This document shows positions 54,040-62,254 of a stretch of 64,000 nucleotides of DNA, one piece after another. Below the pieces are notes generated by a model that searched no databases, was not told the DNA's origin, and saw nothing but the letters and a program-made list of their open reading frames with translations. The stretch comes from RPQJ01 sp963732375 (GTDB taxonomy: Bacteria > Pseudomonadota > Gammaproteobacteria > Steroidobacterales > Steroidobacteraceae), in contig CAVSZE010000012.1 of NCBI GenBank assembly GCA_963732375.1, forward strand, positions 62,001-126,000, written 5' to 3'. The position numbers and the translations under genes are program-made. Position 1 is the stretch's first letter. Every line of letters begins with the position of its first letter.

Positions 54040-54885
54040 ATGTCCATAGACCCCGCAGATCGCACAGGCCACGCCGACCACGTTCCGGCCAGGCATACGC
54101 TGATAGGGCGCGACGACCCGCCTCCGTTCGTGGTGCTCCACGAGCACGGCGCGGCACCGGCGCTGGTGGTCTGCGACCACGCGAGCCGTGCCTTCCCCAG
54201 GGGGATGCAGAGGCTCGGGCTGCCGCTGCTGCAAACCTGGGAGCACATCGCCTGGGACATCGGCGCGGGCGAACTCGCGAGGGGCCTGTCAAATGCACTC
54301 GACGCGCCGGCGGTGCTGGCTGGTTATTCGCGCCTCATCGTCGACTGCAATCGTCCCCCGTACCACGAGGAGTCGATCCGCGGTGAAAGCGACGGATGGG
54401 TCATCCCGGGCAACCAGGCGCTCGACGAACTCGAACGACGCGTCCGGCTCGCCTGCTTCTTCGATCCGTACCACGAGGCGATTGCCGCGATGCTCGGCGG
54501 GTTCGTTGCGCGGGGCGTCGCGCCACTGGTCGTGTCGGTACACACGTTCACGCCGCTGATGTCGGGCGAGCTGCGGCCCTGGCACGCGGGCGTGCTGTGG
54601 GACCGGGACGAGCCTTCTGCACGCCACATGATCGACGGGCTCGGCGCGATCGACGGCATCGTGGTCGGCGACAACGAGCCCTATAGCGGCCGACACCCGG
54701 CCGCCTACACCGTGGACCACCACGCGGAGGCCCGTGGGCTCCGGCACGTATGCGTCGAGATCAGGCAGGACCAGCTCGAATCGCCCGCGGGCGTGGAGCG
54801 CTGGGTGCGCATCATGGCGCGGCTGCTTCGCGGACTTCTGTCTGGTGCCTCCGGTACGGAATCCGGCTCGCGGGCCAGGGCATGA
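54040..54885 (+). CDS. N-formylglutamate amidohydrolase family protein
   Basis: 281 residues from the ATG at 54040; the frame opens earlier at 53989. 'PALVVCDHASRAFP', 'TWEHIAWDIGAGELARGLS', 'AGYSRLIVDCNRPP', 'VSVHTFTPLM', 'IVVGDNEPYSGRHPAAYTVD' and 'HVCVEIRQDQLES' match the FGase family (PF05013), with His and Glu residues suited to zinc. Family members hydrolyse N-formylglutamate at the end of histidine breakdown or other N-acyl amino acids. No hut genes are near, so the substrate is open. The TGA overlaps the ATG of dusA at 54882 (ATGA), implying coupling. Confidence 0.85.
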   Translation: MSIDPADRTGHADHVPARHTLIGRDDPPPFVVLHEHGAAPALVVCDHASRAFPRGMQRLGLPLLQTWEHIAWDIGAGELARGLSNALDAPAVLAGYSRLIVDCNRPPYHEESIRGESDGWVIPGNQALDELERRVRLACFFDPYHEAIAAMLGGFVARGVAPLVVSVHTFTPLMSGELRPWHAGVLWDRDEPSARHMIDGLGAIDGIVVGDNEPYSGRHPAAYTVDHHAEARGLRHVCVEIRQDQLESPAGVERWVRIMARLLRGLLSGASGTESGSRARA

Positions 54886-55961
54886 GCATGCGCGAGCCTC
54901 AGGCAGAAGACGGGGACATTCTCCTTTTTCAGGAAGAGGGGCACGGGGCAACGTCCGTTTCGAAACCCGAAAAAGGAGAATGTCCCCTGGTCCTCGACCG
55001 GCGCATATCGGTCGCGCCGATGATGGATTACACCGATCGTCATTGCCGGTACCTGCATCGGCTGCTGAGCCCGGGCGCGCTGCTCTACACCGAGATGGTG
55101 ACCGCCCAGGCGCTGGCCCACGGTCATCTCGAGCGGCTGCTCGCGTACGATCGCGCCGAGTCGCCCGTCGCGCTGCAGGTTGGCGGATCCGATCCCGCGT
55201 TGCTCGCGCAGGCCGCCAGGCTCGGCGAGCAGTACGGCTACGTGGAAATCAACCTGAACATCGGTTGCCCCAGCGACCGCGTGCAGGAAGGCAATTTCGG
55301 CGCGTGCCTGATGGCGGAACCGCAGCTCGTCTGCGACTGCCTGGTCGCAATGCGCGAGGCGGTCAGTGTGCCGGTCACGGTGAAGTGCCGCATCGGCATC
55401 GACGAGCTGGACGACTACGGATTCTTCGATCACTTCGTGCAGATGGTGCGTCGCTCCGGGGTGACCGTGTTCGTGGTCCACGCGCGCAAGGCGATCCTGC
55501 AGGGGCTGACGCCGAAGGAGAACCGGGAGATCCCGCCGCTGCGATACGAGACGGTCGCGCGCCTGAAGCGCGAGAACCCGGACCTCACGGTGATCCTGAA
55601 CGGCGGGCTGAAGACGATCGCGCAGGTGCGCGAATGGTGGAGCACCTGCGATGGCGCCATGATCGGGCGGCAGGTTTACCAGGAACCGTACCTGCTCGCG
55701 GAACTGCACCGCGAATTCGTCGATCGCGACTGGACGCCGCCGTCGCGGGAGGATGTGGTGGAGAAGTACGCGGCATACGTCGAGCGCATGCTTGGCGAGG
55801 GCCACAAGCTCGGACTGATGCTGCGGCCGCTGCACGGGCTGTATGCAGGGTTCGCGGGCGCCCGATCTTGGCGGCGATACCTGGCCGAGCAGGGCAATGT
55901 CCCGGGCGCCGGCGCTGGCGTCCTGCTGGAGTCGCTGCGCGTGTTCCGGCGAGCGGCATGA
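54882..55961 (+). CDS. dusA: tRNA-dihydrouridine synthase A with a repeat-encoded N-terminus
   Basis: 359 residues from the first Met. 'RRISVAPMMDYTDRHCRYLH' is the FMN-binding start of DusA; 'LLYTEMVTAQALAHG', 'VALQVGGSDPALLAQAARLG', 'EINLNIGCPSDRVQEGNFGA' with the catalytic Cys, 'VTVKCRIGIDELDDYGFFD' and 'ILNGGLKTIAQVREWW' follow. It reduces U20/U20a of tRNA. Between the coupled ATG (54882) and the conserved domain an in-frame palindromic repeat encodes 'GDILLFQEEGHGATSVSKPE' and 'KGECPL'. No stop interrupts it, so the enzyme either carries this extension or starts at a rare codon after it. Otherwise typical. Confidence 0.95.
   Translation: MSMREPQAEDGDILLFQEEGHGATSVSKPEKGECPLVLDRRISVAPMMDYTDRHCRYLHRLLSPGALLYTEMVTAQALAHGHLERLLAYDRAESPVALQVGGSDPALLAQAARLGEQYGYVEINLNIGCPSDRVQEGNFGACLMAEPQLVCDCLVAMREAVSVPVTVKCRIGIDELDDYGFFDHFVQMVRRSGVTVFVVHARKAILQGLTPKENREIPPLRYETVARLKRENPDLTVILNGGLKTIAQVREWWSTCDGAMIGRQVYQEPYLLAELHREFVDRDWTPPSREDVVEKYAAYVERMLGEGHKLGLMLRPLHGLYAGFAGARSWRRYLAEQGNVPGAGAGVLLESLRVFRRAA
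54912..54987. repeat. Palindromic repeat inside the dusA reading frame
   Basis: Forward arm at 54912, reverse arm ending at 54987, 40 bases between them. Both arms and the loop are in frame with dusA and add about 25 residues near the N-terminus. Confidence 0.95.
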
Positions 55962-56045
55962 GGACGGACCTGCCGACCACTGTATAATCCCCGCACGGCC
56001 GCCCCCGGCCGATCAAGTCATGCAGGGAATTGTGTCCTGGCGAAG

Positions 56046-56948
56046 ATGAGCAACGAGACCGAGGTTGCCGTCGTGTTCGCGGACGTCGTGGGTAGCACGC
56101 GCCTCTACGAGGTGCTCGGCGACCTCAAGGCGCGCGACATGGTCGTCGCGTGCGTGGAGATCATGCGCGCTGCGACAGAGCGCAACCGCGGCTCGGTGAT
56201 CAAGACGATCGGCGATGAGATCCTGGCGATCTTCCCGACCGCGGACGATGCGGTGAACGCCGCGAGCGAGATGCAGCAGGACATCGGTGCCCGGCCCTCG
56301 CTGTCGGTGCAGGGACAGCACGTCGCGATCCGCATCGGCTGTCACTTCGGGCCGGTCGTCCTCGAGAACCGCGACATCTTCGGCGCTTCCGTGCACACGG
56401 CGAACCGGATGACCAGCCAGGCCAAGGCAGGGCAGATCATCCTCACCGCGGAAACGGTCGAGCGCCTGTCCGCCGAGTGGCGGGCGCTGACGCGGCAGAT
56501 CGACTTCACGGCGGTACGCGGCCGTGCGGAGGAGATGGAGCTGTTCGAACTGCTCTGGCAGCAGGAGGACGCGACCAGCATGCTTCCGTCGATCGAACTG
56601 GGCGCGCGCACCGGTCACAGGTCGCAGCGCGTCCGGCTGTATTACCGTGGACGCGAGATGCTGCTGGGGGACCGCCGCGAGAGCCTGACGATGGGCCGCG
56701 CTGACGAAAACGATGTCGTCGCGCAGGGACCGCTGATATCACGCATCCACGCGCGCATCGAGATCGCGCGCAACAAGGTCATGCTGGTGGACCAGAGCAC
56801 GAACGGCACGTTCGTTGTCGGCCAGGACGGCAAGGAGTCGTTCGTCCGCCGCGACTCGCACGCGCTGACGGGGCAGGGGACGATCGGGCTGGGCAAACTG
56901 CCAGACGCGGCCGCGCCCGACGCCATCAAGTACCAGGTCGAGGAGTAG
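56046..56948 (+). CDS. Class III adenylate/guanylate cyclase fused to an FHA domain
   Basis: 300 residues. The cyclase domain (1-165) starts directly with 'VAVVFADVVGSTRLYEVLG' (metal Asp) and has 'SVIKTIGDEILAIFPTADDA' (second metal Asp, substrate Lys) and 'VHTANRMTSQAKAGQIILT' (Asn and Arg for the transition state). The FHA domain (about 195-285) has 'LTMGRADENDVV', 'LISRIHARIEI' and 'VDQSTNGTFV', the phosphothreonine-binding GR, SxxH and NG motifs. It probably makes cAMP in response to binding a phosphorylated partner. The stop TAG overlaps a repeat. Upstream at 55983 a TATAAT hexamer could serve as -10. Confidence 0.85.
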   Translation: MSNETEVAVVFADVVGSTRLYEVLGDLKARDMVVACVEIMRAATERNRGSVIKTIGDEILAIFPTADDAVNAASEMQQDIGARPSLSVQGQHVAIRIGCHFGPVVLENRDIFGASVHTANRMTSQAKAGQIILTAETVERLSAEWRALTRQIDFTAVRGRAEEMELFELLWQQEDATSMLPSIELGARTGHRSQRVRLYYRGREMLLGDRRESLTMGRADENDVVAQGPLISRIHARIEIARNKVMLVDQSTNGTFVVGQDGKESFVRRDSHALTGQGTIGLGKLPDAAAPDAIKYQVEE

Positions 56949-57063
56949 GGGACATTCTCCTTTTCGGAGGGGACATTCTCCTTTTTCGCAGCGCCCTGCC
57001 GGATATGGAAAATCGCTGGCTAGAAAAAAGGAGAATGTCCCCTCCGAAAAGGAGAATGTCCCC
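56948..57063. repeat. Nested double palindrome, two forward and two reverse arms
   Basis: Two forward arms (56948, 56969) and two reverse arms (ending 57042 and 57063) are mirror images including the CGGAG spacers, giving arms of nearly 40 bases around a loop of about 35. It fills the gap between two convergent genes and overlaps one stop. Confidence 0.95.
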
Positions 57064-57077
57064 TCCCCAATTAGCGA

Positions 57078-58820
57078 TCAGCCCAGCGCTTTCTTGACCC
57101 GCTGGCACTGCGCGCGCAGCGCGGGCGGTGTCCGCTCGCCGAATTCCTCGAGGTAGGCGCCGATCTCGTCGATCTCGCGGTGCCAGGCATCGCGGTCGAG
57201 GTCGAGCAGCTGGTGCAGCGCGCCGTCGGCGAGCTTGACGCCGTCGAGGTCGAGGTCTTCCTTGTGCGGCAGGAAGCCGATGGGAGTTTCCTGTGCCTGG
57301 GCGCGGCCTTCGCAGCGGTCGATGACCCACGAGAGCACCCGCAGGTTGTCGCCGAAACCCGGCCACAGGAACTTGCCGTCCTTGTCCTGCCGGAACCAGT
57401 TGACGTGGAACACCCTTGGCAGGTGCTTCACGCGGCCCTCGAACGACAGCCAGTGTGTCCAGTAGTCGGCGAAGTTGTAGCCGCAGAACGGCTTCATCGC
57501 CATCGAGTCGCGGCGTACCACGCCGACCTTGCCCACTGCCGCCGCGGTCGTCTCCGACGCCATGCCTGCGCCGATCATCACGCCGTGCGCCCAGTCGCGG
57601 GCTTCGTACACCAGCGGCGCAACCTCTCGGCGACGCCCGCCGAACAGGATCGCCGAGATCGGCACGCCTTCCGGGTGCTCCATCAGGTGGTTGTATGCGG
57701 GGTTCTGCTTGGCCGAGACGGTGAATCGTGAGTTCGGGTGCGCGGCCGGGCCGTTCGCCTTGTCGTAGGGACGTCCCTGCCAGTCGGTCACCGGCGTGCC
57801 GGTGGTGCGGCCTTCCCACCACGGCTGCTTGTCGGCCGTGAGCGCCACGTTGGTGAAGATCGTGTCGTGGTGGATCATCTCGTAGGCATTGCGGTTGGTC
57901 TTCGGGCTGGTGCCCGGGACCACGCCGAAGAACCCGGCCTCGGGATTGATCGCGCGCAGCCGGCCGTCCGATCCCACGTGCAGCCAGGCGATGTCCTCGC
58001 CGATGGTCCAGACCTTCCAGCCCGGCATCGAGTCCGGCGGGATCAGCATGCCGAGGTTGGTCTTGCCGCAGGCAGACGGGAAGGCGCCGGCGACGTAGTG
58101 GATCTCGCCACGCGGATTCTCGAGCCCGACCACCAGCATGTGCTCGGCGAGCCAGCCCTCGGTGCGTGCCTGCCAGCTCGCGATGCGCAGTGCGTGGCAC
58201 TTCTTGCCGAGCAGTGCGTTACCGCCGTAGCCCGAGCCAATGCTCTTGATCGAGAGTTCCTCGGGGAAGTGCATGATGAAGCGGCGGTCCGGGTCGAGGT
58301 CGCCGACCGAGTGCAGGCCCTTGACGAAGCCGCCGTCGTGCTCGATGCGCGCGAGCGCCGGTGCGCCCATGCGCGTCATGATGCGCATGTTGAGCACTAC
58401 GTACGGGCTGTCGGTGATCTCGACGCCGCAGCGGGCGTACGGAGAGTTGATCGGGCCCATGCAATACGGCACGACATACATCGTGCGTCCCTTCATGCAG
58501 CCGTCGAACAACGCGTCGATCTTCTGGTGGCCCTCCGCAGGCGCCATCCAGTTGTTGTTCGGACCCGCGTCGTCGCGATTGCTGGTGCAGATGAAGGTCA
58601 GGTGCTCGACGCGCGCCACGTCCGACGGATTGGAGCGGTGCAGGTGGCAGTTGGGAAAATTGGCCTCGTCCAGCTCCAGCAGGTCGCCGTTTTCCAGCAT
58701 CAGGCGCGTGAGTTCATCTCGTTCGACATCGGACCCCGTGCACCAGTGGATGCGGTCGGGCTGGGTCAGCCTGGCGGACTCGGCGACCCATTTGGCAAGC
58801 GCGGCGTTGGTGGTGGTCAT
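57078..58820 (-). CDS. pckG: Phosphoenolpyruvate carboxykinase (GTP)
   Basis: 580 residues, typical of the GTP-dependent enzyme. 'RTMYVVPYCMGPINSPYARC' (substrate loop), 'GSGYGGNALLGKKCHALRIA', 'VAGAFPSACGKTNLGML' (P-loop with the reactive Cys), 'IGEDIAWLHVGSDGRLRAIN' and 'NPEAGFFGVVPGTS' (metal site), and 'FGGRRREVAPLV' are all present. It converts oxaloacetate to PEP in gluconeogenesis, or the reverse in some bacteria. An AAGGA ribosome site precedes the ATG. The gene converges with the cyclase gene across the double palindrome. Confidence 0.98.
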   Translation of the reverse strand: MTTTNAALAKWVAESARLTQPDRIHWCTGSDVERDELTRLMLENGDLLELDEANFPNCHLHRSNPSDVARVEHLTFICTSNRDDAGPNNNWMAPAEGHQKIDALFDGCMKGRTMYVVPYCMGPINSPYARCGVEITDSPYVVLNMRIMTRMGAPALARIEHDGGFVKGLHSVGDLDPDRRFIMHFPEELSIKSIGSGYGGNALLGKKCHALRIASWQARTEGWLAEHMLVVGLENPRGEIHYVAGAFPSACGKTNLGMLIPPDSMPGWKVWTIGEDIAWLHVGSDGRLRAINPEAGFFGVVPGTSPKTNRNAYEMIHHDTIFTNVALTADKQPWWEGRTTGTPVTDWQGRPYDKANGPAAHPNSRFTVSAKQNPAYNHLMEHPEGVPISAILFGGRRREVAPLVYEARDWAHGVMIGAGMASETTAAAVGKVGVVRRDSMAMKPFCGYNFADYWTHWLSFEGRVKHLPRVFHVNWFRQDKDGKFLWPGFGDNLRVLSWVIDRCEGRAQAQETPIGFLPHKEDLDLDGVKLADGALHQLLDLDRDAWHREIDEIGAYLEEFGERTPPALRAQCQRVKKALG

Positions 58821-58967
58821 CTGCTGCGTATCCTTCTTCGCCGGTCGCCGCAGAAGAAGCCGCAGCCCGGGTTTGTGTTGATCCTCTTACGCGGATTATA
58901 GCCTTGCGCGGGCCCCGGTCCGAAGCCGCATATCGCGCGATTGACCACTATCTCTGCAAAAAAAGCC

Positions 58968-58995
58968 AAAAAAAAGCGCCCTCCGGGGAGGGCGC
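58968..58995 (-). terminator. Rho-independent terminator of the phasin gene
   Basis: On the minus strand GCGCCCT, loop CCCCGG and AGGGCGC form a seven-bp GC-rich stem followed by eight U. It lies 48 bases after the stop of the gene at 59043 and upstream of pckG, so the two genes are transcribed separately. Confidence 0.9.
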
Positions 58996-59042
58996 AATCA
59001 GGGGGAGATCGTTGTGAATTCTGTGTGCGGCTGCTGGATCGC

Positions 59043-59591
59043 TCAGGCGGCCTTGGCAGTCTTGCGCGCGCGCGTCTTGGCCTTGCGCACCACTCGAGTC
59101 GTCTTGCGCTTCGCGCGCTTCACGACCGGGGCGGCCTTTTCCTCGGCGGTGTCGACGATCGTCTCGTAGACATGCGTCGCGACGCCCTTCAGGTCACGGC
59201 TGGCGACCTTGAAGATCTGCACGGCACGCTGCGCGTCTTCGACGACGCGGCCGCGTGTGGCATGTGCCAGCTCGATCTGGTCACGGAACATGTCGACGAT
59301 GCCTTCGGCGCGGGCGGCGCGCTCGAGGCGCAGCGCAACGTCCGAAAGGGCGGAGGTCACGACGTCCGACTGCAGCTCGATGAGGCTGGCAACGGCGGTC
59401 TGCGACACGCTGGTCAACTTGACGCCCGAGCGGGCGATCACGCGGACGGGCGACTTGAGGGACTTGAGGTTCCCGGCGGAATCGACCACGGCGTCACGCA
59501 TCGTGGCGGTGGATTCCTTGCGGATCTGCTTGACCTTGGTCGTGATGGCGGCGGTCTGCTCGCTCACGAAATCCTGAATCTGTTCGATCAT
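59043..59591 (-). CDS. PhaF-like phasin with histone-H1-like basic tail
   Basis: 182 residues from the ATG at 59591, which has AGGAG seven bases upstream. Residues 1-140 are amphipathic helix as in phasins ('EQIQDFVSEQTAAITTKVKQ', 'VSQTAVASLIELQSDVVTSA', 'EGIVDMFRDQIELAHATRGR'). From about 148 the chain is almost purely Lys/Arg/Ala ('RAKRKTTRVVRKAKTRARK'). Phasins coat polyhydroxyalkanoate granules, and the PhaF type also binds DNA through such tails. A PHA synthase is not in the window. A 26-base perfect palindrome just upstream is a probable operator. Confidence 0.8.
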   Translation of the reverse strand: MIEQIQDFVSEQTAAITTKVKQIRKESTATMRDAVVDSAGNLKSLKSPVRVIARSGVKLTSVSQTAVASLIELQSDVVTSALSDVALRLERAARAEGIVDMFRDQIELAHATRGRVVEDAQRAVQIFKVASRDLKGVATHVYETIVDTAEEKAAPVVKRAKRKTTRVVRKAKTRARKTAKAA

Positions 59592-59620
59592 GGCGGTGCT
59601 CCTGGTTGTGCGGCTGCTGC

Positions 59621-59646
59621 TGCATTGCAGCAATTGCTGCAATGCA
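59621..59646. promoter_or_regulatory. Perfect 26-base palindrome upstream of the phasin gene
   Basis: The half site TGCATTGCAGCAA is followed immediately by its exact reverse complement, with no spacer. It is 30-55 bases before the phasin ATG. PhaR-type PHA repressors are reported to bind TGC-rich palindromes before phasin genes, so autoregulated granule-responsive control is a fair guess. Confidence 0.7.
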
Positions 59647-59744
59647 CAATAACTCCGTGGGGGGCTGGTGTCAAATTCGGTTTACACGGATTCGGCTGAC
59701 ATACGCGGCTTGTCTCCGGGGGCGCCCTCCCGCAGAGTCGCGCC

Positions 59745-60263
59745 ATGTGGGTTCGACCAGTGAAATCGCGGTTTTCGTCGCGCGTATGCCGGATTTTCCT
59801 GGCAACGCTGGGCCTGACCACGCAGGCGGTCGCGGTCCTTGCCCAGGACGATCCGGCTGCTGCTCCGGTCATCGTGGCGACCGGGAGCGGGCCGCTGGAG
59901 ACCCGCATCGTGGTGCAGAAACTGGTGGCCAGGGAGGGGCCTGGCGGGGAAACCGTCCGACAGTTCGCCGAGGCGCGCCGGCTCGAGGCGGGTGAGCAGC
60001 TGTATTACACGATCCGGGTGACGAACCCAGGCAAGGAGCCGGTCAACGACGTGACGGTCACCAAGCAGCTGCCCTATGGCGTGGACTACGCGCCGGGGTC
60101 GGCGGCCGGGCCCGGCTGCAGGATCGAACTCTCACTGGATGGCGGCGCCACGTTCGAGCGCGCCAGCGGCAAGGCTGCGTATACGCACGTGCGATGGATC
60201 TTCGAGCAGCCGCTTGCGCCCGGCGCAACGGCGCTGCTGCGATTCCGGGCAGTCTTCCTCTGA
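59745..60263 (+). CDS. Secreted DUF11-like beta-sandwich protein
   Basis: 172 residues. Signal peptide ending near 'AVAVLAQD', then a single domain: 'LETRIVVQKLVAREGPGGET', 'LEAGEQLYYTIRVTNPGKEP', 'VNDVTVTKQLPYGVDYAPGS' and 'WIFEQPLAPGATALLRFRAV'. The 'Y-x-I-x-V-x-N-x-G' and 'V-x-D-x-L-P' pattern is that of DUF11 repeats in surface proteins. Only one copy is present, so it is a small periplasmic or secreted protein rather than a long adhesin. It ends one base before the yoaA ATG and may be co-transcribed with it, without obvious functional link. Confidence 0.65.
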   Translation: MWVRPVKSRFSSRVCRIFLATLGLTTQAVAVLAQDDPAAAPVIVATGSGPLETRIVVQKLVAREGPGGETVRQFAEARRLEAGEQLYYTIRVTNPGKEPVNDVTVTKQLPYGVDYAPGSAAGPGCRIELSLDGGATFERASGKAAYTHVRWIFEQPLAPGATALLRFRAVFL

Positions 60264-60264
60264 C

Positions 60265-62245
60265 ATGACCGTAGAACTTGAGGAACTGTTCGGCGTGGAC
60301 GGGCCGCTGGCCCGCGCGCTGCCGGGCTATGCGATGCGCGACGGACAACTGGCGATGGCCGGTCACGTGTCGGCTGCGATGGCGGGCCGCGACACGCTGG
60401 TCGTCGAGGCGGGTACCGGGACCGGAAAGACCTTCGCATACCTGGTGCCCGCGCTGACCTCGGGCCGGCGCGTGATCATCTCGACCGGCACCCGCGCGCT
60501 GCAGGACCAGCTCTATCACCGCGACCTGCCGGCGGTGTGCGGCGCGCTCGGGCGGCCGGTGCGCGTGGCACTGCTGAAGGGGCGGGCGAACTACCTGTGC
60601 CGCCATCGACTCGACCTCGCGGAGCAGCAGGCGTACTCGCGCGGCCTGCGGCGCGAGGTGGCGACCGCAATTCCGAAGGTTCGTGCCTGGTCGCACACGA
60701 CGCGCAGCGGCGACATCGCCGAACTGTCGCGGCTCGGGGAGCAGGATCCCGTCTGGCCGTGGGTAACCTCGACGCGCGAGAACTGCATCGGCACGGAGTG
60801 CCCGAAATACGACGAGTGCTTCGTGCTGGCCGCGCGCCGCGAAGCGCAGGCGGCCGACATCGTGGTCGTCAACCACTACCTGCTGATGGCCGACCTGGTG
60901 TTGAAGGAGGAAGGCTTCGGCGACCTGCTGCCCGGCGCGGACGCCATCGTGATCGACGAGGCCCACCAGCTGCCGGACGTGGCGGCGCAATTCCTCGGCT
61001 ACAGCGTCAGCACGCGGCAGCTCGCCGCGATCGCGAAGGACGTGGCCGGGGAACTGCTGCTCGCGCAGCAGATGGGAACCGCTGTGGATGCGGCCCTGAC
61101 AGGGTTCGACGCGCAGGTCGGCGCATTGGTGTCGGCCGCCGGCGGAATGGACGCGCGCCTCGAGCACTCGCAGTGGCCGGAACGGATGGTCGAGACGCTC
61201 GGTGGCCTCGCGAGCCGAGCGGTCGAACTCGGGCTGGCGCTGGCGCCGCTCGCGACCGACGGGCAGGGCGCGATCGCGCGCCTGCGCGAGCGACTGGCGG
61301 AGTGCGCGGAGCGACTCGAGTCGTTCACGCGCGAAGAGGCGGAGGGCGGCGTGCGCTGGGCCGAGACCAATGCTCGCAGCGTGAGCTGCCACTACGCGCC
61401 GGTGGACGTGGCATCGCAGCTCTCCGCGCTGATGCAGGCGCAGGCGGGCGCCTGGATCCTCACCTCGGCGACGTTGGCGGTGGGCGATGATTTCTCCCAC
61501 TTCAAGCGTCGTTCCGGCCTCTCGCACGCGCAGTGCGTGCGGTTCGAGAGCCCGTTCGATTTCGCCGGCCAGGCGCTGCTCTACCTTCCGAAAGGCCTCG
61601 ACGATGCCGGTTCTCCCGGCCACACGCGCAGCGTGATCGCCGCGGCGCTGCCGGTGCTCGAGGCGAGCGGCGGGCGCGCGTTCCTGCTCTTCACCAGCCA
61701 CCGCGCCTTGCGCGAAGGTGCGGAGGAATTGCGCCGTGCCTGGGGCGACATCGCCGCCGGTGCCGGTATTCGTGCAGGGCGACGGCTCCCGCGACCAGTT
61801 GCTGCGGCTGTTCCGCGAGGCAGGCAATGCCGTGCTGCTCGGCACCGGCAGTTTCTGGGAGGGCGTGGACGTCAGGGGCACGGCACTCTCGGTCGTCGTG
61901 ATCGACAAGTTGCCGTTCGCGGCGCCTGACGATCCGCTGCTGAAGGCCCGGCTCGAGGAAATCCGCGCGCGGGGCGGCAACCCGTTCTTCGAGGAGCAGG
62001 TCCCGCAGGCCGTGATCGCGCTGAAGCAGGGCGCGGGCCGGCTGATTCGCGACGAAGCGGATTTCGGCGTGGTGATGATCTGCGACACTCGCCTGGTGAC
62101 CAAGGGCTACGGGCGTGCGTTCATCACCAGCCTGCCGCCGATGAAGCGCACTCGCGAACTCGAGGAAGTTCGGCAGTTCCTGACGGAACGACTCGGTGAA
62201 GGCGTTCTGGCGCCTGCACTTTCCGCCCCCGATCTTCTCCCGTAG
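60265..62245 (+). CDS. yoaA: ATP-dependent helicase YoaA (DinG family; split by one indel)
   Basis: About 659 residues. Walker A 'VVEAGTGTGKTFAYLVPALT', the iron-sulfur cysteines ('NYLCRHRL', 'NCIGTECPKYDECFV'), 'VVVNHYLLMADLV', the DEAH box 'IVIDEAHQLPDVA', motif IV to VI 'LLFTSHRALREGAEELRRAW', 'GTGSFWEGVDVRGTALSVVV' and 'QGAGRLIRDEADFGVVMICD' are present. It is an XPD-like 5'-3' helicase that helps restart stalled replication. The frame changes between 61742 and 61770, where one base seems extra. It follows the DUF11 gene by one base and precedes tsaB by nine. Confidence 0.92.
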
Positions 62246-62254
62246 GCTCGCCCC

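Noticed and set aside
54970..54990. ATG inside the repeat (AAGGAGAATG) as a start codon for dusA
   Set aside because: It is out of frame with dusA and only one base from the ribosome-site-like AAGGAG, too close for initiation.
55983..55988. TATAAT as a promoter -10 for the cyclase gene
   Set aside because: The hexamer is perfect but no -35 element is found 16-18 bases upstream, so it is mentioned only in the gene entry.
33843..57063. GGGGACATTCTCC hairpins read as ordinary Rho-independent terminators
   Set aside because: The T-run is beside the loop, not after the stem, and several copies are unpaired or in direct orientation. Some effect on transcription is possible, but they are not canonical terminators.
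33843..57063. Dispersed repeats read as a CRISPR array
   Set aside because: Spacing ranges from about 15 bases to several kb, unit orientation alternates, and no cas genes are present.
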